Translations under genes and position numbers: made by a program
Part shown: piece after piece, positions 59,047-64,000 of the stretch
How the letters are laid out: every line of letters starts with the position of its first letter
Numbering within the stretch: the stretch's first letter is position 1
The notes under the pieces: model-generated
Told to the model about the DNA's origin: nothing
What the model saw: the letters and a program-made list of their open reading frames with translations, nothing else
The model's database searches: none
Assembly: GCF_000001735.4 (NCBI RefSeq)
Contig: NC_003076.8
Span: forward strand, 26,911,503 to 26,975,502
Direction: 5' to 3'
Source of the DNA: Arabidopsis thaliana
Lineage: Eukaryota > Streptophyta > Magnoliopsida > Brassicales > Brassicaceae
DNA length: 64,000 nucleotides

Positions 59047-59707
59047 CGTCGGCACTTGGCAGCGAAATCTCCGTCTAATTCATAAGATGTGTAACTTTTT
59101 TTTTTTTTTTTGTTCATTATGTCCCTAAACTTTAGTGGTAACTGTATTACTACTCCCAATTTTTTTGATATAGTATTGCACCCACACAAGTCAAAGAGTT
59201 CACGTCAAATGTAACTAAAACTTTTTTTTTCCTTCTTTCTTTAATAAACACATTTTAAAAAAAAACACATTCTTATTCCATGATTGCAGGAAAAGTCGGA
59301 TTCACGAATAGATCTTGCTAAAACGTCAAAACTTGACGAAGAAGCAATAAATGATAAGATCGAGATCGATTCTAAGGGATCGATATCGACAAGGTTTTGC
59401 AAGTCCTCCTTACAGGGCTTGAACACAAGCTCTTAGGGTTAGGAGTCCTTTTTTATAGGCTTTACACAAAACACTCTTTAAAACTCTTTAATCAATAATC
59501 AAAACTAATTACAATACTAAATTACGTCTTTTCAAATAAGAGAAAGATAAAAAAAAAAACTAACATAAAAGAGAAGCAAACGAATACAAGTACTAAAAGG
59601 CTAAATAAACATGAAGCCCATGAGAAACAAAACCCAAACAACGAGCCAGCCCAAACGGGACGAACAACACGTTCGTCTTTGAGATACGCTGCATCAGCCC
59701 TTCTGGG
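59047..59707. other. spacer between last gene and retroelement relic, LTR-like on minus strand
   Basis: Includes an A/T homopolymer patch (59098-59111). On the minus strand 59700-59240 reads like a terminal untranslated or LTR-like segment: a 7-bp inverted repeat GACGAAC/GTTCGTC (59659-59677), T-rich tract, then CCTATAAAAAAGG near 59450 with a telo-box-like ACCCTAA close by. No matching second copy was found on the other side of the relic, so the LTR assignment is open. Confidence 0.35.
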
Positions 59708-59974
59708 TTAGAAAGATTCGACCCAAATCTGAAATCTTTGAAGACATCCTTTGTCCACCAATTCATAATACTTTCTCTTAAGAACTTTATGGCGTTTCCT
59801 TTTCAGCCTCAAGAGCGACTTGCTAAAGCTTCCTCCATATAAAAACTTTGTTAAATGAATTCCAAGATTCCTTGAACACATGTGACCAAGATATCCTCTG
59901 TCTTTTTGGATAAACTCATCACCTCGCAGATCTTTCCTCTCCATTTAATTGTTGCCTGCATATCCAAGCTGAAA

Positions 59975-60499
59975 TCAAGTAACTTTCACATGAACACAAC
60001 ATTGACTGCATTCATGTTCACATGTCAAGAGCTTGCTTGTTGTGTAAGCAACGTCACTCCAACACATAAATATTGTGGACATGTAACAGAAATCCGATTG
60101 TGGGTTACGAACAGTTCTGTTTACCCATTTAGAAGCTCCACTCAATGCTGACTTGATGTTGACAAGATCCTGGTGGTGGTGCAAAATGTGGACCTTTGAC
60201 AAGTCACCGACAAAAGGTACGGCGTCGAAAGAACTCATTACAACCAAAAAGCGACTGTTCTCGTGAATAGTATGATTTCCGAAAAGTCCACAAGTGTTGA
60301 TCTCGTTACAATTCAACACATTATCCTTCCACCTAAGACATGTTGCGACCCCAACGTAGAACCCCAAGTGTTTGATAAACACATCTTCTCTTCTCTTTTT
60401 AGAAGCCACAAATGAAAAAGTATCCCACAGCAGCCAAAAAAATGTAGAAGTCTCCCAGCCAACAAAGCCACTTTCCAATAAAGATTCAAATGGAGGCAC
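59975..60499 (-). pseudogene. retroelement-associated open frame of unknown function
   Basis: 174 codons, Trp/Phe/Cys-rich (for example WETSTFFWLLWDTFSFV and CEHECSQCC). An in-frame continuation after stops (59944-59708) starts MERKDLRGDEF. No catalytic motif was seen. I associate it with the relic by orientation and position; it is not a cellular family I recognise. Confidence 0.4.
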
Positions 60500-61922
60500 C
60501 AGATGTTGAGCAAAATAGACAAAACAAAAAGCATTTTAGACTCTCACTATCTGCACTTCACCAAAGTCCATTGAAACGCCCATATAAGACATCAAAACAT
60601 GGACGAGAAAACACACTTCACTCTGTTCTTATGATTCCCTCTGTTCACAAAAAGATTTTCTAGAATGGAGAGATCAAGTAGGCGGTGATGGTGTAACTTC
60701 GTCATATCCGGCATGGCTCCACAGATTAGTACAACATCTTTAGACTTATTTATAGCTTGCCGAAAGAAGTGAGGATGAAGAAGAACTAGCTTCATATGGG
60801 GAAGACGATGCTCATGAAACTGGTTTGTTGTCGCTTACACCGTAAACTGTCCGTAGAGTGTGTATTGATAAGCAAAAACTTCTTTAGCCTTTTATCTTGC
60901 GAGAAGAGATAACCTCACAACTTGGCTATGCGGAGAAACATAAAACAATGTCAATGGTGGTGGGAGTAGCAGCTACTAAACACCAACTCTATCTTTATGT
61001 GATCAAAGATAAAGTTGCACATGTTACTCGGCCCACTATTTGGGCCACAATAAGGCCCACAACAAGACAAACAACAACTCAACAATACTGGGCCAAGAAG
61101 ATAAAAGCCCAAGCGTAGAGCCCATCAGCAGTACACTATTTTCCCCTCCCGCGCATCCAACAACTGAAATACTTTTCTTCTTTTACAAGCTTCATCCGTA
61201 TTGAGAAGGAGACACATGGAATTGGTGGCCACATAAGACACCCACGTAATCTCACGTGATAATAACGTCATAACTATGTTATTGTGAACAAATAAACCCA
61301 CCACACATTTCTTCTCTAAAATCAAAGCTCCAAATATAAAGAAGAAAGCAATGTGATTTATGATATTTACGTCTTCGTCGGAGATGTCACGTTGGAGCCA
61401 AGATGGAATTTGCAGTATGATTTCTTCTTCCAAACCCCAATTCAAAAACTCTGTTATTGACTGGCACATCTTTTTTTCATCCTCTTTTTGATTTCTCTCG
61501 TAACTCACATGCAGATCTGCTCACATGGAAATCTTCTCTTATCAATCTCCAATGACGAAAAGGTACAAGAATTTTTGATTTCTCAAGCAATTTAACTTCA
61601 ATTATCTCTTTGTCTTCTTCGTAAGAATCATCATAACAATGAGTTTTCTCATTAGAGATATAAGAAACCAGAGTACCATAGAGCTTGTTGCAGAGATCAA
61701 CCTTACCGTCAAAAACCAAAATCTCACTTCGACCACGATCTGGAGGTTCGTCATTGACATTCCATTGACGATTTGCAAGAGAAATAGAATAATTGTATTT
61801 TTCCTTGTACATAAATGAAACTTCCTCCTTCTCGTCAAGATTGTTGATGACTAGTTCATGGTTAATATGTGATTCCACTTCTTGATTCCCGATGAAATAT
61901 GCGTCTTTGACGTCTTCATCAC

Positions 61923-62347
61923 ACCAGAGCAAAGACATCGGAAACGAAATCTATGGGTTTGATATTATCAATCGGCATGTTAACTTTGACATCATATATT
62001 AAATCCCCATTGGAGAGGGACTCCGATGTAGATAAATTAATATCAAGCTTTTTGGCATCAAAGTCACTATCTTCCTCTTGAATTTGATCATGTTCATCAG
62101 GATCTGCAACATCAGCGTCATCGTCCGTGTCGTTGGGGTTTATTAAACCATCGTCGCCTTCAACATCGACAACACTGTCACTGACTTCCTTGACATCGAA
62201 GAGTGGTTCTATAGTAGATAATTTATCACCATATATATCATTGACGGCTACCTCAAGAAAATGCTTTATGTAGATAGATAACTCATCCTCATTAATACCA
62301 TGGACGGACTTAGCAACAAAGTCCTTGTCTTGAACGTGACCATCTGA
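61923..62347 (-). pseudogene. acidic open stretch following gag relic
   Basis: About 140 codons open in one minus-strand frame without a good start. It is strongly Asp/Glu-rich (for example NPNDTDDDADVADPDEHD). A GTCACGTTCAAG duplication (near 62330-62392) marks the junction with the gag end. The next frame (61938-61477) is also acidic. Not similar to any pol domain I know; probably part of the same element. Confidence 0.45.
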
Positions 62348-62413
62348 TCATAAGCAGGCTTCTCCACGAAGTTGTTGACTTGAACGTGACAATTCTTCGT
62401 GAAATCATCCCCA

Positions 62414-62737
62414 AATCGGGCTCTTTGTTTTAATTCTTCAAACGATTAGACACCAAACTCGTATAATGAGGAGGTGAAAAAGTTTTGCATAGCTTCTCCT
62501 TAAGTTTATCCCATGATTTAATAGGATTCTTGCCTTGTTTGTTTTCTGTACTTGTTGCCACCATGATGCGGCTTGCCCTCGAAATTACTTAACTACAAGC
62601 GAAACAAATAGATCATCCGAAACGTTTTGAAACTCCCAAATTTCTTCAATCTCCACAAGCCAATCTAGTAACGAATCACTAGAGATTCCACCATGGAGGT
62701 TGGGAATACGAAACTTATAATTGGTCTCCCATCTCAT
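62414..62737 (-). pseudogene. broken retrotransposon gag (Ty3/gypsy type)
   Basis: From the ATG at 62737 the translation shows the gag signature: FRIPNLHGG..., DSLLDWLVEIEEIWEF, then VSLVV. It has an in-frame stop immediately before the QAASWWQQ motif, then needs a frameshift to continue into KSWDKLKEKL and FSPPHY. This order is that of the retrotrans_gag domain (target, DWL, LRGxAxxWW, W..F..F.P). One stop and at least one frameshift make it non-functional. Confidence 0.75.
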
Positions 62738-62790
62738 GTTTTTTTAAAGACATCGGTGAAAGAGAATCAAACCACGAGGAACGAGATGAA

Positions 62791-62812
62791 TCTGATACCA
62801 ACTGGTATCAGA
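62791..62812. other. back-to-back primer-binding sites for initiator tRNA-Met
   Basis: TCTGATACCA (62791-62800) and TGGTATCAGA (62803-62812) are perfect reverse complements around a 2-bp centre. TGGTATCAGAG is the plant LTR-element primer-binding site, complementary to the CCA-tailed 3' end of initiator tRNA-Met. The minus-strand copy is correctly placed 54 bp upstream of the gag ATG. Confidence 0.8.
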
Positions 62813-62833
62813 GAGTGGATGATGTACGTAATG

Positions 62834-63020
62834 ATAGATGTGTATGTGTAGGGTTATTATGTGTCTGTGTGGTGATAATATTAATGATGTAATAGATGTA
62901 TGATTAGGGTTTTTATTATGTGTGAGTTAGATGTGTATGTATATGGTGAGAGGATGGATGCAATAGATGTATGTGTAGGGTTATATTTTGTTTGTGTGTG
63001 TTAGGTAGATGGATGTATAG
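62834..63020. repeat. GT-rich minisatellite with TAGGGTT cores
   Basis: Three divergent units start with ATAGATG at 62834, 62892 and 62963 (58 and 71 bp apart). Each carries a TAGGGTT or TTAGGGTTT core and GTGTGT runs. The second has an exact plant telo-box (62904-62912). Confidence 0.65.
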
Positions 63021-63136
63021 GATGCAAACATAGCGTCAAGCGACAAATGATAAAAATAGCTAACCAACCCCAGTGCAAATGCAAAACGTAAAAGCTATAT
63101 AGCTAAAATGCATCATACCACAACCATAATTATGAA

Positions 63137-63390
63137 ACCTAAATCGAAACATTTAGGCAAAACTCTAGTCGAAGCATGCAAAACACACACTCTAGTCGAA
63201 GAATTTAGGCAAAACTCACACGCCAGTTTTAGGGTTTAGTCGAAATGTCGAATCACTTAGACAAAACTCATAAATTAGTCAAAGCACTTATGCATCAAAT
63301 TCAAATTGTCGAACGCGCAACACTTATGCAAACTCACAAAAATGGACTCACATGTTAGTCGAAGCACTTATGCAACACTTTATTCTAAAC
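63137..63390. repeat. degenerate subtelomeric repeat, left part
   Basis: Recurring words in one orientation: TTTAGGCAAAACTC (x2, plus a TTAGACAAAACTC variant), TTAGTCGAAGCA (x2 plus variants) and CACTTATGCAA (x3). They alternate with a period of roughly 45-60 bp. No coding potential. The array is interrupted at 63391 by a 384-bp insertion. Confidence 0.65.
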
Positions 63391-63774
63391 TAGAGCCGTC
63401 CCTATGATTTACAAGGCTATAAGAAAAGAACAAAAGTAGGTCACTTTATACATGTTTATTGTAAAAAAGAATTACTTTACACGTATTCATAATAATAGAA
63501 ATAAGGTAGAGTGACAATTCTTTCTAATGTTCATTTGAAATAAAGTTCAAGTTATTTCTAATGGAAATTTAAACTTAAAAAATAAAAATAAAATAAAGTA
63601 GAGTGAACCTAACATTTTGGAAGATTTGAATTTGAGATGTATGAGAACTAACTCATCTCCGACCCGACCACTTAACCACAAAACAATTTCAAAATTATGA
63701 AGCAGCAAAACATAATTATATGATAATCGGCCGCAAGCATGGGCTTGACCCGCTTGTGCTCACGGCCGGCTCTG
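63391..63774. mobile_element. non-autonomous hAT-like element (384 bp) with 8-bp target duplication
   Basis: Terminal inverted repeats TAGAGCCGTCC at the left and GGCCGGCTCTG at the right (reverse complement CAGAGCCGGCC) match in 9 of 11 positions. The flanks are TTCTAAAC (63383-63390) and GTCTAAAC (63775-63782), an 8-bp duplication with one mismatch, the length made by hAT transposases. The interior is AT-rich without a coding frame, so it would be a MITE-type passenger. On both sides the subtelomeric repeat resumes. Orientation is arbitrary. Confidence 0.7.
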
Positions 63775-63888
63775 GTCTAAACACTTACGTCACGTTTGAA
63801 CAAACACATAGTTGAGACTCTTATGCAAACTCACATGTTAGAAACACTTATACAAGACACTTTATGCAAACTCATAAACCCTACGGTT
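63775..63888. repeat. degenerate subtelomeric repeat, right part
   Basis: Same words as 63137-63390: CTTATGCAAACTCACATGTTAG (near 63821), CACTTATACAA and CTTTATGCAAACTCATAAAC. This shows the array was continuous before the hAT-like insertion. Confidence 0.6.
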
Positions 63889-64000
63889 TAGAGTTTAGGG
63901 TTTAGGGATTTAGGGTATAGGGTATAGGGTATAGGGTATATGGTATAGGGATTTAGGGTATGGTATAGGTATATGGTTTAGGATTTAGGGTTTTTAGATC
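63889..64000 (+). repeat. telomere-variant repeats at the chromosome-end side
   Basis: Starts with GTTTAGAGTTTAGGGTTTAGGG, followed by ATTTAGGG, four or more tandem TATAGGG units (GGGTATAGGGTATAGGG), GGTATGGTATAGG and back to GATTTAGGGTTTTTAG at the window edge. The G-rich strand is the + strand, which fits a right-hand telomere just beyond. A preceding AAACCCTA (63880-63887) is in the opposite orientation. Confidence 0.85.

Larger units (their letters stand above)
59708..62812 (-). mobile_element. decayed LTR-retroelement (Ty3/gypsy-like gag) in subtelomere
   Basis: On the minus strand: a primer-binding site (TGGTATCAGA, 62800-62791), a broken gag (from 62737), an acidic Asp/Glu-rich frame (about 62347-61923), then further frames 61938-61477, 61508-61125, 60795-60592, 60499-59975 and 59944-59708 interrupted by stops and shifts. 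The frame 60499-59975 is rich in Cys, Trp and Phe and lacks a recognisable protease, RT or integrase motif, so this looks like a non-autonomous (LARD-like) element or one whose pol was lost. I infer a single insertion; it could be two. LTR ends were not identified. Confidence 0.6.

Noticed and set aside
59708-59944. possible functional small basic protein
   Set aside because: It follows other stop-broken frames of the retroelement relic in the same orientation.

Overview
The window is nuclear DNA of a dicot plant. Its introns are short and AT-rich, its intergenic DNA is about 65-70 % A+T, and its families are plant-specific (NPH3/BTB, BT/TAZ, TRB, WIH, PADRE). I recognise the gene order as the right end of Arabidopsis thaliana chromosome 5, about AT5G67430 to AT5G67640. 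Locus numbers and gene symbols come from memory, not a search; exon coordinates were read from the sequence. The last bases are degenerate TTTAGGG/TATAGGG units on the + strand, the orientation expected next to a right-hand telomere.

Layout: 1-354 is the 3' end of a HOOKLESS1-like N-acetyltransferase. NPY3 (-, 1445-3404) and the zinc-finger repressor gene AZF1 (-, 7640-8377) are followed by an initiator tRNA-Met gene (10170-10241), a degenerate GH17/X8 protein (-, 10482-11772), formin FH6 (+, 15333-18710) and the BTB-TAZ gene BT4 (-, 19553-20994). From 22.8 kb the genes are dense: SDHAF4 (-), VDAC2 (+), ribosomal protein L26 (-), APS kinase APK4 (+), U-box cyclophilin PUB49 (+), a GH43 galactosidase (-), a nine-exon membrane protein (-), a U2 snRNA gene (+, 38156-38351), the ARL8-type GTPase ARLA1D (+), the PPR protein DG1 (+), TRB2 (-), complex I subunit FRO1 (+), WIH1 (-), a NEMP/PNET2-type nuclear envelope protein (-), a PADRE/DUF4228 protein (-), RuvB-like 2 (-) and a basic protein of unknown function (-, 58044-59046).

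From 59.1 kb the single-copy genes stop. About 59.7-62.8 kb is a decayed LTR-retroelement on the minus strand, with a broken Ty3/gypsy-like gag and a primer-binding site for initiator tRNA-Met. It is followed by a GT-rich minisatellite (62.8-63.0 kb), a degenerate subtelomeric repeat (63.1-63.9 kb) split by a 384-bp hAT-like element with an 8-bp target duplication, and telomere-variant repeats (63.9-64.0 kb).

The genes form no operon or single pathway. Several are housekeeping: two respiratory-chain genes (SDHAF4, FRO1), VDAC2, L26, U2, RVB2 and the tRNA. Many promoters carry site II (TGGGCC/GGCCCA) or telo-box (AAACCCTAA) motifs. TRB2, a telo-box binding protein, is encoded about 18 kb from the telomere-like end. 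I saw no clearly undescribed system. The best leads are the hAT element with its target duplication, the back-to-back primer-binding sites, the gene-fragment patch at 22.4-22.7 kb, a GC-AG intron in DG1, and several duplicated or palindromic promoter segments.
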